DNA of 64,000 nt from positions 1 to 64,000 of the forward strand of contig NZ_BCYY01000020.1 in the NCBI RefSeq assembly GCF_001598435.1, read 5' to 3'. Made by a program: the position numbers and the translations under genes. Below are positions 51,818-61,557 of this stretch, piece by piece. The notes under the pieces are model-generated. The model had not been told where the DNA came from and did not search any database. It was given only the letters and a program-made list of their open reading frames with translations. Origin of the DNA: Sphingomonas pituitosa NBRC 102491 (GTDB lineage Bacteria > Pseudomonadota > Alphaproteobacteria > Sphingomonadales > Sphingomonadaceae). Numbering within the stretch: the first letter of the stretch is position 1; every line of letters begins with the position of its first letter.

Positions 51818-52915
51818 TCAATCCTCGTCGGGATGGTCTTCGCCCTTCGGCTTCTTGCCGTTCTGGCGGGCGTTGCTCTCCAGCGCGACCTTGATCATCG
51901 CCACCATCGGATCGGCCAGCGCCAGGCCGAGGATGCCGAAGAGCGTGCTCGCCAGGATCTGCGAGGAGAGCGTCAGCGCCGGGGGCAGATCGACGGTGCG
52001 CTTGGCGACCATCGGAATCACCACATAGCCGTCGAAATTCTGCACCGCGAAATAGATGATCAGCGCCCAGATGCCGGTTTCCTGGCCCGCGCTGAACCCC
52101 ACCGCCGCCATCAGCACGCCGGAGATGATCGCGCCGACATTGGGGATGAAGGCCAGAACGCCGGTGATGATGCCGAGCAGCAGCGCCATCGGCACCCCTG
52201 CGATGCTGAGGAAGATCCAGGTCAGCACGCCTTCAAACAACATGCCGAGCAGGCGGCCGGCGAGCAGGCGGCGCATCGTCGTCGCCATGCCGCCCAGCAT
52301 CTGCGCGAAGGCATGGCGCTGGTCGAGCGGCACCATCCATTGCAGCCCGCGCTCGTAGATGCGGGGATCCAGCGCCACGAACAGGCCGATGATCAGGATC
52401 ATGATCATGCTGGTGACCGCGCCGATCGCGGTGCCCACGGCGGTGGTGAGCCGCCCGATCGAGCCGAGCCCCTCGCGGACCAGCCCGTTGAGGTCCGACC
52501 GCCCTGGCATCAGCCCCATGTCCGCGGCCCAGCGCGCAACGCGATTGGCCTGCGCCTCCAGCGTGGTGCGCAACTGCTCCGCCTGATCGGCTATCTGCAT
52601 GCCGGTGCGGTAGAAGACGAGGCCGAAAAAGGCGAAGACCAGCAGCAGCACCAGCGCGATGCGCAGGCCGCGCGGAATCGGCAGCACCTTGCCGATCAAG
52701 CGCGCGCCGCCGTCGAGCATCGAAGCGAAGACGAGGCCGCCGAAGATGATCAGCAGCGGCTGGACCAGCAGCACGACGAGCGCGATGCCCACGGCCATGC
52801 CCAGCCAGACGGCCGCCTTCTTGAACTCGGCGCGGGTTGCGGGGTCGCGAAACTCGTTCGGGCCCGGCTCGCGCACGACGCGGACGCGCGCGGACTCCAG
52901 CGGATCGTTGCTCAT
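51818..52915 (-). CDS. AI-2E family transporter (PerM/DUF20 type)
   Basis: Polytopic membrane protein of 365 residues. The membrane region includes GMAVGIALVVLLVQPLLIIFG, and the family-specific C-terminal part has GVLTWIFLSIAGVPMALLLGIITG and FIPNVGAIISGVLMA. The basic/acidic tail ends in KPKGEDHPDED. Members are described as exporters or ion/solute transporters (TqsA, PerM); the autoinducer-2 link holds only for some. The ATG overlaps the lepB stop (ATGA). Confidence 0.9.
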   Translation of the reverse strand: MSNDPLESARVRVVREPGPNEFRDPATRAEFKKAAVWLGMAVGIALVVLLVQPLLIIFGGLVFASMLDGGARLIGKVLPIPRGLRIALVLLLVFAFFGLVFYRTGMQIADQAEQLRTTLEAQANRVARWAADMGLMPGRSDLNGLVREGLGSIGRLTTAVGTAIGAVTSMIMILIIGLFVALDPRIYERGLQWMVPLDQRHAFAQMLGGMATTMRRLLAGRLLGMLFEGVLTWIFLSIAGVPMALLLGIITGVLAFIPNVGAIISGVLMAAVGFSAGQETGIWALIIYFAVQNFDGYVVIPMVAKRTVDLPPALTLSSQILASTLFGILGLALADPMVAMIKVALESNARQNGKKPKGEDHPDED

Positions 52916-53808
52916 TTATCCTCGTGGGTAGGGTGCAGCGAAATGCCGAACCGGTCCCCACGGAAACCCGTGAACCACGTCAGCGGGTTCCAGGTGGAAG
53001 AGCCGTCGCGCGAAAAAGTGATGAATTCGGCCCGGCCGCCGATATTTTCCCACGGCACCGGGCCGCCCAGCCCGCCCTGGTCCAGGCCGAACCGGCTGTC
53101 GGCGCTGTTGTCGCGATTGTCCCCCATCAGGAACACATGATCCTTCGGCACGACGGTCGGCGGGAAATTGTCGCCGGCGGAGTCGCCCAGATCGGCGACG
53201 TCGTAGCTGGCGCCGTTCGGCAGCGTCTCGCGGAACAGGGTCAGGCTGCAATAGGCCTTGCCCTGGTGCACGACCCGGCGGCCTTCGTAGAAGATCGAGC
53301 CGCCACGCTCGGGATCGGGGTCGCAGCGGGTGTTGCCGTCGATCGGCACCAGCCGGTCGCCCAGCGGCTCGCGCCGCACCGCCACGCCGTTCAGCCAGAC
53401 GACGCCGTCGCGCACCGCGATCGTATCGCCGGGCAGGCCGATCACGCGCTTGATGTAATCGGTGCTGTGCTGCGGCGGCGTGACGATGACGATGTCGCCG
53501 CGCGCCGGCAGGCGGCCGAGGATGCGGCCGGGGATCGGCGGCAGCAGGTGGAAGGTCGGCGTGACGAAGGAATAGCCATAGGGATATTTGCTGACGATCA
53601 GCTGGTCGCCCACCCGCAGGTTCGGCAGCATCGATTCCGACGGGATGTAGAAGGGCTTGGCGATGAGGCTGTGGAAGGCCAGCACGCCCAGCACCAGCCA
53701 GACGAGACCGCGCAGTTCGGCCCACCAGTCGGTGCCTTGCCGGGTGGCGCTCTGGCGTCGCTCGCTCCGCTTGCTGCGCAACACCAGTTCGTCCACCCCC
53801 ATCATCAT
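52912..53808 (-). CDS. lepB: Signal peptidase I
   Basis: Membrane-bound serine protease of 298 residues that removes signal peptides from exported proteins. One transmembrane helix ([16 protein letters not shown]) anchors it. The nucleophile is the serine in [10 protein letters not shown], and the general-base lysine is in [25 protein letters not shown] is the conserved box E. It is larger than average because of an insertion between boxes D and E (about residues 150-215, with two cysteines, TRCDPD and AYCSLT), as in other alphaproteobacterial versions. Three consecutive methionines make the exact start ambiguous. It is coupled by ATGA overlaps to acpS and the AI-2E gene. Confidence 0.96.
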   Translation of the reverse strand: MMMGVDELVLRSKRSERRQSATRQGTDWWAELRGLVWLVLGVLAFHSLIAKPFYIPSESMLPNLRVGDQLIVSKYPYGYSFVTPTFHLLPPIPGRILGRLPARGDIVIVTPPQHSTDYIKRVIGLPGDTIAVRDGVVWLNGVAVRREPLGDRLVPIDGNTRCDPDPERGGSIFYEGRRVVHQGKAYCSLTLFRETLPNGASYDVADLGDSAGDNFPPTVVPKDHVFLMGDNRDNSADSRFGLDQGGLGGPVPWENIGGRAEFITFSRDGSSTWNPLTWFTGFRGDRFGISLHPTHEDK

Positions 53809-54215
53809 TCCTTTTCCGCCGGCACGGCCTCGATCATCACCATCGCGAACGCCCAGGGTTGATCGTCCGTGAGCGTCAGATGCACCTTGGCCACGTGTCC
53901 CGCGGGCGTCATGGCGTCAAGTCTCGCCTTGGCGCCGCCGGTCAGCGCGAGCGTGGGTGCGCCGGACGGTGCATTAACCACGCCGATGTCCTTCATGAAC
54001 ACGCCGCGTTTGAAGCCGGTTCCGACCGCCTTGGAAAATGCCTCCTTCGCCGCAAAGCGCTTGGCGAGCGTGGCAGCGTAATTGTGCGGTCGCTTCGCGG
54101 CCTTGGCGAGCTCCAGATCGGTGAACACCCGCTGTTCGAACCGCTGGCCGTAGCGATCCAGCGAATTCTGGATCCGCTCGATGTTGCAGAGATCGGAGCC
54201 GAGGCCGAGGATCAT
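53805..54215 (-). CDS. acpS: Holo-[acyl-carrier-protein] synthase
   Basis: Phosphopantetheinyl transferase of 136 residues that activates acyl carrier protein. The metal-binding aspartate is in [14 protein letters not shown] (residue 8), and the signature [15 protein letters not shown] holds the catalytic glutamate (about 58). The length is normal for the trimeric AcpS type. It lies four bases after pdxJ and overlaps lepB by four bases, the usual order in sphingomonads. Confidence 0.96.
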   Translation of the reverse strand: MILGLGSDLCNIERIQNSLDRYGQRFEQRVFTDLELAKAAKRPHNYAATLAKRFAAKEAFSKAVGTGFKRGVFMKDIGVVNAPSGAPTLALTGGAKARLDAMTPAGHVAKVHLTLTDDQPWAFAMVMIEAVPAEKE

Positions 54216-54219
54216 GCGC

Positions 54220-54948
54220 TCACCGCGCCGAATCCATCAGATCCCGCATCCGCCGGACGACCGGCCCCAGCCCGTCGAAGATCGCTTCACCGATCAGGAA
54301 ATGGCCGATGTTGAGTTCCATCACCTGCGGGATCGCGGCGATCGGCACGACATTGTCGAAGGTGAGGCCGTGGCCGGCATGCGGCTCGATGCCGTTGCGC
54401 GCCGCCAGCGCCGCCGCATCGGACAGGCGCTTCAGCTCCGCCGCCAGCGCTTCGCCGACCAGCTCGGCATAGGCGCCGGTGTGCAGCTCGATGACCGGCG
54501 CGCCGAGTCGGATGGCGGCATCGATCTGCCGTGCCTCGGGCTCGATGAACAGCGACACGCGGCTGCCGTTGTCGCGCAGCTTGGCCACCATCGGCGCGAG
54601 CTGGTCGAACATGCCCGCCGCGTCGAGCCCGCCCTCCGTGGTGCGCTCCTCGCGCTTCTCCGGCACGATGCAGACGGCGTGCGGGCGGTGGCGAATCGCG
54701 ATCGCCAGCATCTCCTCGGTCGCCGCCATCTCCAGGTTGAGCGGCACGGTAAGCTCGGCGACCAGCCGGGCGATATCGACGTCGGTGATGTGCCGGCGAT
54801 CCTCGCGCAGATGGGCGGTGATGCCGTCCGCCCCGGCTTCCGCCGCCAGCAGCGCTGCGCGCACGGGATCGGGATAGCCGCTGCCACGCGCATTCCGCAC
54901 GGTGGCAACATGGTCGATATTGACCCCGAGGCGCAGCTTGCCGGTCAT
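54220..54948 (-). CDS. pdxJ: Pyridoxine 5'-phosphate synthase
   Basis: TIM-barrel enzyme of 242 residues that forms pyridoxine 5'-phosphate from deoxyxylulose phosphate and aminoacetone phosphate, the last ring-forming step of the DXP-dependent vitamin B6 route. The start [18 protein letters not shown] and the following [29 protein letters not shown] and [12 protein letters not shown] are all family signatures. It begins within the pyrE stop (ATGA) and is followed after four bases by acpS. Confidence 0.97.
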   Translation of the reverse strand: MTGKLRLGVNIDHVATVRNARGSGYPDPVRAALLAAEAGADGITAHLREDRRHITDVDIARLVAELTVPLNLEMAATEEMLAIAIRHRPHAVCIVPEKREERTTEGGLDAAGMFDQLAPMVAKLRDNGSRVSLFIEPEARQIDAAIRLGAPVIELHTGAYAELVGEALAAELKRLSDAAALAARNGIEPHAGHGLTFDNVVPIAAIPQVMELNIGHFLIGEAIFDGLGPVVRRMRDLMDSAR

Positions 54949-55529
54949 GCCACGATGGCCCTGCTCCCGGGCTTGATCGCCGGGATCGCCGCCAGCTCGG
55001 GCGGCAGTTGGTCCGCCGGATAGGCCGGCACGTCCAGCTTGGTCAGCGCGATCAGCGGCACGCCGACATCGGCCTTGCCGTTCGAGCGATCGACGATGCA
55101 GGCCGCGCCCAGCAGCGTGCCGGGGTGCTTCTGGATCGCGGCGATGCACTCGCGCGAGGAAAGACCCGTCGTCACGATGTCCTCCACCATCACCACGCGG
55201 GCGCCTTCGGGAATCTCGAAGCCGCGGCGCAGCTGGAATTCGCCGTCCTCGCGCTCGACGAACACCGCCTTGCAGCCCAGCGCCCGCGCCGTTTCATACC
55301 CGGGGATGATGCCGCCGATCGCGGGGGACACGACCATGTCGACCTCGCCGAAGGTCTCGCGAATCAGCTTGCCCAGCGCGCCGCACACGCGTTCGGTACG
55401 TACTGGATCTTCGAAAATACGCATCTTCTGGAGAAATACGGGAGAGCGCAAACCCGAAGACAGGATAAAATGCCCCTCAAGCAACGCGCCTGCGTCGCGA
55501 AATTCGTCGAGGATGGCGTCTCCGGTCAA
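54945..55529 (-). CDS. pyrE: Orotate phosphoribosyltransferase
   Basis: Enzyme of 194 residues that adds ribose phosphate from PRPP to orotate in pyrimidine synthesis. The PRPP-binding motif is [18 protein letters not shown] (about residues 110-127), and the N-terminal [21 protein letters not shown] is typical. The start appears to be TTG: the TTG at 55529 has an AGGAG ribosome binding site eight bases upstream, whereas a second in-frame TTG at 55550 has none. It is the first gene of the long leftward run ending at the TonB receptor, and it is divergent from the cytochrome oxidase genes. Confidence 0.95.
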   Translation of the reverse strand: MTGDAILDEFRDAGALLEGHFILSSGLRSPVFLQKMRIFEDPVRTERVCGALGKLIRETFGEVDMVVSPAIGGIIPGYETARALGCKAVFVEREDGEFQLRRGFEIPEGARVVMVEDIVTTGLSSRECIAAIQKHPGTLLGAACIVDRSNGKADVGVPLIALTKLDVPAYPADQLPPELAAIPAIKPGSRAIVA

Positions 55530-55699
55530 TGTCTGGGCTCCTGAAGTCAACGGTGGAACGATCCTTTAAGTGGCGGGCGCTGCTACCGCAACCGCGCGCG
55601 AAAAAGGTTGAGCATGGCCTTTTCCCAGCTATACCTTTGGTTCAAAGGGCCGCTAGGATGCCCCGGTTGTGCGTTCCTGGAGAGGGGTGACAACACCTT

Positions 55700-56809
55700 A
55701 TGCGCAGTTTCTTGGTACCGACGATCTTGCTGGCCGCTGGTCTGGCCTTCGCTTCCCCGGGATCGGCGCAACCTGCCGCCCCCGCCCCTGCCGCGTCGCC
55801 GGCAGCAGCCGCACCCGCGGCGTCCGCCGCTAAGGTCGCCGATCCGACGCTCGATGCCGCCGGCAAGCCGCTGCATCAGGCTGTACCCGGCGTCGGCGAA
55901 CCCGTCGACAAGGCCTTTTCGCTCCAGCAGCAGGTGACGCCCACCGGCCAGGAGGCGCACTGGTTCCACAACACGATCCTGCTGCCGCTGATCACGATCA
56001 TCTCGATCTTCGTGCTGCTGCTGCTGGTGTGGGTGATCATCCGCTACCGCCGCGCCGCCAATCCCACGCCGTCGCGCACCAGCCACAACACCGCGATCGA
56101 GATCGTCTGGACGCTGGCGCCGGTGCTGATCCTGGTGGCGATCGCGATCCCCTCGATCAAGCTGCTCGCCGCGCAGTTCAAGCCGGCGCCCAAGGGTGCG
56201 GTGACGCTGAAGGCGATCGGCAACCAGTGGTTCTGGTCGTACGAATATCCGGACAACGGCAATATCCAGCTGACCGCCAACATGCTCAAGGAAGAGGGCC
56301 AGGTCGGCAAGGACCAGCGCTATCGCACCGACGCCGATGGCCCGCGCCTGCTCGCCACCGATCAGCGCGTGGTGCTGCCGGTCGGCGTGCCGATCCGCCT
56401 CGTGACGACGGCGACCGACGTAATCCACAGCTGGGCGATGCCCGCCTTCTGGATCAAGCTCGACGCGATCCCGGGCCGGCTGAACGAGACGAGCTTCATC
56501 ATCCAGAAGGAAGGCGTCTATTTCGGCCAGTGCTCCGAGCTGTGCGGCGCTCGCCACGCCTTCATGCCGATCGCGGTCGAGGCGGTGAGCCCCGCCAAGT
56601 TCGCGCAGTGGGTCGCCTCCAAGGGCGGCACCATGCCGGGCGCCAAGGCCGAGCCGGCCAGCACCACCGCCATGGGCAACGACGCGACCGACGCCACCGC
56701 CAACGGCACGACGGAGGCCGGACCCACCGTCGATGCCACCGCCACCCCGGCACCGTCCAACAAGCCTGCGACCGCGAACCCCGCCGGCGCCGGCAACACG
56801 GGCAACTGA
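55700..56809 (+). CDS. ctaC: Cytochrome c oxidase subunit II
   Basis: Subunit of 369 residues that receives electrons from cytochrome c at the CuA centre. After a signal peptide (PTILLAAGLAFASPGSAQ) and an Ala/Pro-rich linker come two transmembrane helices (about residues 95-115 and 137-157). The CuA site is GQCSELCGARHAFMP (about 273-287), with the remaining histidine in TDVIHSWAMPAFW. The last 60 residues or so are an Ala/Thr-rich extension without motifs. A GGAGAGG site precedes the ATG. The subunit I gene follows after three bases. Confidence 0.97.
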   Translation: MRSFLVPTILLAAGLAFASPGSAQPAAPAPAASPAAAAPAASAAKVADPTLDAAGKPLHQAVPGVGEPVDKAFSLQQQVTPTGQEAHWFHNTILLPLITIISIFVLLLLVWVIIRYRRAANPTPSRTSHNTAIEIVWTLAPVLILVAIAIPSIKLLAAQFKPAPKGAVTLKAIGNQWFWSYEYPDNGNIQLTANMLKEEGQVGKDQRYRTDADGPRLLATDQRVVLPVGVPIRLVTTATDVIHSWAMPAFWIKLDAIPGRLNETSFIIQKEGVYFGQCSELCGARHAFMPIAVEAVSPAKFAQWVASKGGTMPGAKAEPASTTAMGNDATDATANGTTEAGPTVDATATPAPSNKPATANPAGAGNTGN

Positions 56810-56812
56810 GCC

Positions 56813-58471
56813 ATGACCGATACCGCGCTCCCCTACACCGCCGCGCACGATCACTCGCACGCGGAGCATGATGCCGATCACAAGCCCGGCTTCTTCGCCC
56901 GCTGGTTCATGTCGACCAACCACAAGGACATCGGCACGCTCTACCTGATCTTCGCGATCTTCGCCGGGATCATCGGCGGCGCGATCTCGGGCGTGATGCG
57001 CGCCGAGCTGATGCAGCCGGGCATCCAGTATCTGCCCTGGTGGGTCGCTAAGCTGCACGGCGAAGGCACGTTCGACGAGGCAATGCACTTCTGGAACGTG
57101 CTGATCACCGCGCACGGCCTGATCATGGTGTTCTTCATGGTGATGCCGGCGATGATCGGCGGCTTCGGCAACTGGTTCGTGCCGATCATGATCGGCGCAC
57201 CGGACATGGCCTTCCCGCGGATGAACAACATCTCGTTCTGGCTCACCGTGGCGGGCTTCGTGCTGCTGATGCTCTCGCCCTTCGTCGGGGTGGGCGCGGG
57301 CACGGGCTGGACGGTCTATGCGCCGCTCTCCACTTATGGCGAGCCGGGGCCGTCGGTCGATTTCGCGATCTTCTCGCTCCACCTCGCGGGCGCGGCGTCG
57401 ATCCTCGGCGCGATCAACTTCATCACGACGATCTTCAACATGCGCGCACCGGGCATGACGCTGCACAAGATGCCGCTGTTCGCCTGGTCGGTGCTGGTCA
57501 CCGCCTTCCTGCTGCTGCTGGCGCTGCCGGTGCTCGCCGCGGCGATCACGATGCTGATCACCGATCGCAACTTCGGCACCGCCTTCTATGATCCGCAGTA
57601 CGGCGGCGATCCGGTGCTCTACCAGCACCTGTTCTGGTTCTTCGGCCACCCCGAAGTCTACATCATGATCCTGCCGGGCTTCGGCATCGTCAGCCACATC
57701 ATCGCGACGTTCAGCCGCAAGCCGGTGTTCGGCTATCTCGGCATGGCCTATGCGATGGTCGCGATCGGCCTGGTCGGCTTCGTCGTCTGGGCGCACCACA
57801 TGTTCACCACCGGCCTGCCGGTCACCGTGAAGATGTACTTCACCGCAGCGACGATGGTGATCGCGGTGCCCACCGGCGTGAAGATCTTCTCGTGGATCGC
57901 GACGATGTGGGGCGGATCGATCAGCTTCAAGACCCCGATGGTCTGGGCGATCGGCTTCATCTTCATGTTCACCGTCGGCGGCGTGACCGGCGTCGTCCTC
58001 GCCAATGGCGGCGTCGACGATTATATGCAGGACACCTATTACGTCGTCGCCCATTTCCACTATGTGCTGTCGCTGGGCGCGGTGTTCAGCCTGTTCGCGG
58101 GCTTCTATTACTGGTTCCCGAAGATGACGGGCAAGATGTACAGCGAAGTGCTCGGCCATGTGCACTTCTGGGTGTTCTTCGCCGGCGTGAACCTGCTGTT
58201 CTTCCCGATGCACTTCCTGGGCCTGCAGGGCATGCCGCGCCGCATCCCCGACTATACGGACCAATATGCCTATTGGAACCACATGGCGACGGTGGGCTAC
58301 ATGGTGATGGCGGCCGGCATGGCGGTGTTCTTCGTGAACATCATATACTCGCTGCTCGCCGGCAAGAAGGCGGAAGCCAATCCCTGGGGCGAAGGCGCGA
58401 CCACGCTCGAATGGACGCTGTCGAGCCCCCCGCCCTTCCACCAGTTCGAGACGCTGCCCAAGATCGACTGA
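56813..58471 (+). CDS. ctaD: Cytochrome c oxidase subunit I (A-type haem-copper oxidase)
   Basis: Catalytic subunit of 552 residues with twelve transmembrane helices. The haem a ligand is in [13 protein letters not shown]. The CuB/Tyr site is [18 protein letters not shown], where the glutamate and tyrosine define the A-family. WAHHMFTTG provides further CuB ligands and [11 protein letters not shown] the haem ligands. It couples oxygen reduction to proton pumping. The N-terminal tail has His-rich [12 protein letters not shown]. It is followed by a terminator, so ctaC-ctaD form one unit. Confidence 0.98.
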   Translation: MTDTALPYTAAHDHSHAEHDADHKPGFFARWFMSTNHKDIGTLYLIFAIFAGIIGGAISGVMRAELMQPGIQYLPWWVAKLHGEGTFDEAMHFWNVLITAHGLIMVFFMVMPAMIGGFGNWFVPIMIGAPDMAFPRMNNISFWLTVAGFVLLMLSPFVGVGAGTGWTVYAPLSTYGEPGPSVDFAIFSLHLAGAASILGAINFITTIFNMRAPGMTLHKMPLFAWSVLVTAFLLLLALPVLAAAITMLITDRNFGTAFYDPQYGGDPVLYQHLFWFFGHPEVYIMILPGFGIVSHIIATFSRKPVFGYLGMAYAMVAIGLVGFVVWAHHMFTTGLPVTVKMYFTAATMVIAVPTGVKIFSWIATMWGGSISFKTPMVWAIGFIFMFTVGGVTGVVLANGGVDDYMQDTYYVVAHFHYVLSLGAVFSLFAGFYYWFPKMTGKMYSEVLGHVHFWVFFAGVNLLFFPMHFLGLQGMPRRIPDYTDQYAYWNHMATVGYMVMAAGMAVFFVNIIYSLLAGKKAEANPWGEGATTLEWTLSSPPPFHQFETLPKID

Positions 58472-58497
58472 TCCGGTCCGGGCCGACAAGCGGAAAG

Positions 58498-58532
58498 CGC
58501 TCCGGGGGCACACCTCCGGGGCGTTTTTCTTT
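58498..58532 (+). terminator. Rho-independent terminator after ctaD
   Basis: An 11-bp stem (left arm 58498-58508, right arm 58513-58523, two G-T pairs) with a four-base loop is followed by TTTTTCTTT. It lies 27 bases after the ctaD stop and separates ctaC-ctaD from the assembly genes. Confidence 0.8.
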
Positions 58533-58694
58533 ACCTGGCGCTGCCGCCGATGGGCGCATCCCGCGCGCGCCCGAAGCGCAGGGGGCACCTTCCGTAAACC
58601 TCCTTTGGCTATACCGGATCCGATTTAACGCCTATGCCGGCCCCAACGCTGATGCTGGCGCGTTCAACCTGCGCGGCACCCCTGGAGTACCCCC

Positions 58695-58982
58695 ATGCGC
58701 AACTCGCCTTTTTCGGACTGGATGAAGATCGGCATGGACAGCTGGATGCTGAGCATGGAGGCCTCCACCGTAATCGGCCTTCGCATGGCGAAGCTTGCCG
58801 CCGGCGGCCCCAACGCGGCGGCGGAAGCGCAGCACATGGTGACCGAGAAGATGCAGGCGGCTTGGGAGCTGCAGGTCGCCGCCGTTACCGGCCGACTCGG
58901 CAGCACCCCCGAAGCTCAGGCCAGCAAGACGCTGCGCCATTATCGCCGCAAGGTGCGGGCTAACGCCAAGCGGCTCGGCTGA
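58695..58982 (+). CDS. Small phasin-like protein, function unknown
   Basis: Protein of 95 residues, mostly helical and amphipathic. MEASTVIGLRMAKLAAGG and EAQHMVTEKMQAAWELQVAA recall phasin-type proteins that coat polyhydroxyalkanoate granules, and the basic end (HYRRKVRANAKRLG) fits small conserved proteins of sphingomonads. The match is by pattern only. The ATG at 58695 follows a GGAG site. It stands between the ctaD terminator and ctaB and probably has its own promoter in the 160 bases upstream, where TTTAACG and TATACC A+T-rich patches stand out. Confidence 0.7.
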   Translation: MRNSPFSDWMKIGMDSWMLSMEASTVIGLRMAKLAAGGPNAAAEAQHMVTEKMQAAWELQVAAVTGRLGSTPEAQASKTLRHYRRKVRANAKRLG

Positions 58983-59026
58983 CGGGCCTCTTTCACGCGC
59001 CTGAATAGCGCCGTATATCGGGACCG

Positions 59027-59932
59027 ATGATGTCCGTAACCAACGCCAATCCCGCAATGCCCGCCGATTGGCGCGATTTCCTTGCCCTCACCAAACCGCG
59101 CGTGATGACGCTCGTCGTGTTCACCGGGCTGTGCGGGATGCTCGCCGCCCCCGTGCCGATCCACCCGGTGCTCGGCTTCACCGCGATCCTGTGCATCGCG
59201 TTGGGCGCCGGCGCGGCGGGGGCGCTCAACCAATGGTATGAGTCCGATCTCGACGCCAAGATGAAGCGGACCCAGGGCCGCCCGCTCCCCGCCGGTCGGA
59301 TGGAGCGGCAGTCGGCGCTGCATTTCGGCGTCGGGCTCGCGGTGTTCAGCCTCGTGCTGATGTATGTCGCGATCAACCTCGTGGCGACGCTGATCCTCGC
59401 GGTCTCGATCCTGTTCTATGTGTTCGTCTACACGATCTGGCTCAAGCGCCGGACGCCGCAGAACATCGTCATCGGCGGCGCTGCCGGCGCGTTTCCGCCG
59501 CTGATCGGCTGGGCCGCCGCCACCGGCGACGTCGCGACGCTGCCGCTGCTCCTCTTCGCGCTCATCTTCCTGTGGACACCGCCGCATTTCTGGGCGCTCG
59601 CGCTGTTCGTGAAGACCGATTACGCCAATGCCGGCGTGCCGATGCTGCCGGTGGTCTCGGGCGAGCGTGCCACCCGCATCCAGATCGGCCTCTACACGCT
59701 GCCGATGATCGCCGCCGCCGCCGCGCCGTGGCCGCTGGGGCTGAGCGGCATGGTCTATGGCCTCACCGCCGCGCTGATGTCGGGTATCTTCCTCGCCATG
59801 GCGGTGCAGGTCGCCACGCGCCGCTCCGGGGCCGACGACCGTATGATCCCGGAAAAGCGCCTGTTCAAATTCTCGATATTGTACCTTTTCGTGCTATTCG
59901 GCGCGCTGGTGATCGACAGGTGGGTGGCATGA
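59027..59932 (+). CDS. ctaB: Protohaem IX farnesyltransferase (haem O synthase)
   Basis: Membrane prenyltransferase of 301 residues that adds a farnesyl group to haem b to make haem O, needed for haem A of the oxidase. The first aspartate-rich motif is [20 protein letters not shown], and the second conserved region is [14 protein letters not shown]. About nine transmembrane helices are visible. Two adjacent ATGs (59027 and 59030) can start it. Its stop overlaps the next small gene (ATGA), so the assembly genes form one unit. Confidence 0.96.
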   Translation: MMSVTNANPAMPADWRDFLALTKPRVMTLVVFTGLCGMLAAPVPIHPVLGFTAILCIALGAGAAGALNQWYESDLDAKMKRTQGRPLPAGRMERQSALHFGVGLAVFSLVLMYVAINLVATLILAVSILFYVFVYTIWLKRRTPQNIVIGGAAGAFPPLIGWAAATGDVATLPLLLFALIFLWTPPHFWALALFVKTDYANAGVPMLPVVSGERATRIQIGLYTLPMIAAAAAPWPLGLSGMVYGLTAALMSGIFLAMAVQVATRRSGADDRMIPEKRLFKFSILYLFVLFGALVIDRWVA

Positions 59933-60099
59933 ACGACTCACGCGGAGAGGATGTACTGCGGATGCCGGCATCGGAGCTGGAGCTGATCCGCGCCCGCCAG
60001 CGCGCCCGCGCGCGGGTGATGGCGCTGCTGCTCGGCGGCTTCGTCGTGCTGGTGTTCGCGATCTCGATCGTGAAGATGCAGCTGGGGCATGGCGGATGA
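59929..60099 (+). CDS. Small oxidase-assembly-associated membrane protein (56 residues)
   Basis: A short gene between ctaB and ctaG, overlapping each by four bases (ATGA on both sides). The protein has a polar, basic N-terminal half ([16 protein letters not shown]) and one transmembrane helix ([17 protein letters not shown]). Many alphaproteobacteria carry an equivalent tiny single-helix gene at exactly this place in the oxidase cluster. The conserved position and perfect coupling argue strongly that it is real and acts in oxidase assembly or as a minor subunit. Confidence 0.85.
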   Translation: MNDSRGEDVLRMPASELELIRARQRARARVMALLLGGFVVLVFAISIVKMQLGHGG

Positions 60100-60635
60100 G
60101 GATCAGCCGCAACCTGCGCGTAGGCCTGATGGGTGCCGTGCTGGTGTGCAGCATGACCGGGCTCGGCTTTGCGGCGGTACCGCTCTACCGCATGTTCTGC
60201 GAGGCGACCGGCCTCAACGGCACCACCCAGCGCGGCCTGCGCGCGCCCGGTGCCACCGGCCAGAAGATCACGGTGGCGTTCGACAGCAATGTCAGCCCCA
60301 AGCTGCCCTGGAAGTTCGTCCCCGAGCGCCGCGCCGACACGATCGACATCGGCGGCCGCGACATGGCGTTCTTCACCGCCACCAACACCTTCAGCCGCCC
60401 GCTCACCGGCACCGCGACGTTCAACGTCACGCCCGCGCAGGTCGGCAAATATTTCACCAAGATCCAGTGCTTCTGCTTCACCCAGCAGACGCTGCAGCCG
60501 GGCGAAACCGTGCGCATGCCGGTGATCTTCTTCGTCGATCCGAAAATTCTCAACGATCCCGACGCGCGCGACGTCGAGGAGATCACCTTGTCCTATACAT
60601 TTTATCCAGTGGATTCACCGAAGACACCGAGCTAG
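60096..60635 (+). CDS. ctaG: Cytochrome c oxidase copper chaperone Cox11/CtaG
   Basis: Membrane-anchored copper chaperone of 179 residues that delivers copper to the CuB site of subunit I. One N-terminal helix (LRVGLMGAVLVCSMTGLGF) is followed by AAVPLYRMFCEATGLNGTTQ. The copper-binding CxC is in KIQCFCFTQQTL (about residues 126-128). The soluble immunoglobulin-like domain ends with EEITLSYTFYPVD. It is coupled to the preceding small gene and followed by ctaE after 36 bases. Confidence 0.97.
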   Translation: MRISRNLRVGLMGAVLVCSMTGLGFAAVPLYRMFCEATGLNGTTQRGLRAPGATGQKITVAFDSNVSPKLPWKFVPERRADTIDIGGRDMAFFTATNTFSRPLTGTATFNVTPAQVGKYFTKIQCFCFTQQTLQPGETVRMPVIFFVDPKILNDPDARDVEEITLSYTFYPVDSPKTPS

Positions 60636-60671
60636 CATCGCGCAAAATAGAGAGAGGATTGGGATACGCCC

Positions 60672-61556
60672 ATGGCTGGAGCAAAGAACCACCAGTACCA
60701 TATCCTGCCGCCGAGCATCTGGCCGCTACTCGGCTCGCTGGGCGGGCTGATTCTCGCCTCGGGCGCCGTGCTGTGGATGCACAAGATGGCGAACGGCACG
60801 CTGGTGCTCACCACCGGCTTCGCCCTGATCCTGCTCACCATGTTCGGCTGGTGGGGCAAGGTGATCCAGGAGGCGCATGCCGGCGATCACACGCCGATCG
60901 TCCAGCTCCATCTTCGCTACGGCATGATCCTGTTCATCGCCTCCGAAGTGATGTTCTTCGTCGGCTGGTTCTGGGCCTGGTTCGATTTCTCGCTGTTCCC
61001 CTCCACGGTCGAGGCGGTCGGCGGCACCTGGCCGCCCAAGGGCATGGAGGTGCTCGACGCCTGGCAGTTCCCGCTGCTTAACACGCTGATCCTGCTCTGC
61101 TCGGGCTGCACCGTCACCTGGGCGCATCACGGGCTGATCCACAACGAGCGCGGCGGCGCGCTGCATGGCCTGTGGGGCCTGATCGGCGTCGGCGAGAACG
61201 ATACGGTGAAGAAGGGCCTGTGGCTCACCGTGGTGCTGGGCGCGATCTTCAGCTGCCTCCAAGCCTATGAGTATATGGAGGCTCCCTTCCCCTTCAAGGC
61301 GGCGAGCGAAGGCGGCTCGAGCTATGGCGGCGCCTTCTTCATGGCGACCGGCTTCCACGGCTTCCACGTGATCGTCGGCACGATCTTCCTCGTGGTGAAC
61401 CTGGTGCGCGCCTATCGCGGCGACTTCACCCCCCGCCAGCATTTCGGCTTCGAGGCCGCTGCCTGGTACTGGCACTTCGTCGACGTCGTCTGGCTGTTCC
61501 TCTTCGCGTCGATCTATGTCTGGGGCGGTTGGGGCGCGCCGGTCCACGCCGGCTGA
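60672..61556 (+). CDS. ctaE: Cytochrome c oxidase subunit III
   Basis: Subunit of 294 residues with seven transmembrane helices that stabilises the catalytic core. The N-terminal NHQYHILPPSIWPLLGSLGG is typical. HLRYGMILFIASEVMFFVGW contains the conserved acidic residue for lipid binding, and GFHGFHVIVGTIFLVV and AAWYWHFVDVVWLFLF end the protein. A GAGAGG site precedes the start. The DUF983 gene starts one base after its stop. Confidence 0.97.
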   Translation: MAGAKNHQYHILPPSIWPLLGSLGGLILASGAVLWMHKMANGTLVLTTGFALILLTMFGWWGKVIQEAHAGDHTPIVQLHLRYGMILFIASEVMFFVGWFWAWFDFSLFPSTVEAVGGTWPPKGMEVLDAWQFPLLNTLILLCSGCTVTWAHHGLIHNERGGALHGLWGLIGVGENDTVKKGLWLTVVLGAIFSCLQAYEYMEAPFPFKAASEGGSSYGGAFFMATGFHGFHVIVGTIFLVVNLVRAYRGDFTPRQHFGFEAAAWYWHFVDVVWLFLFASIYVWGGWGAPVHAG

Positions 61557-61557
61557 C

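Noticed and set aside
55608..55937. Plus-strand frame overlapping the start of ctaC
   Set aside because: It is out of frame with ctaC, becomes Pro/Arg-rich inside it, and ctaC has a good ribosome binding site and signal peptide.
55583..58588. Very long open frame on the minus strand opposite ctaC and ctaD
   Set aside because: It lies opposite two certain genes; its product is a His/Arg/Asp-rich string without domains, the usual result of G+C-rich codon bias on the reverse strand.
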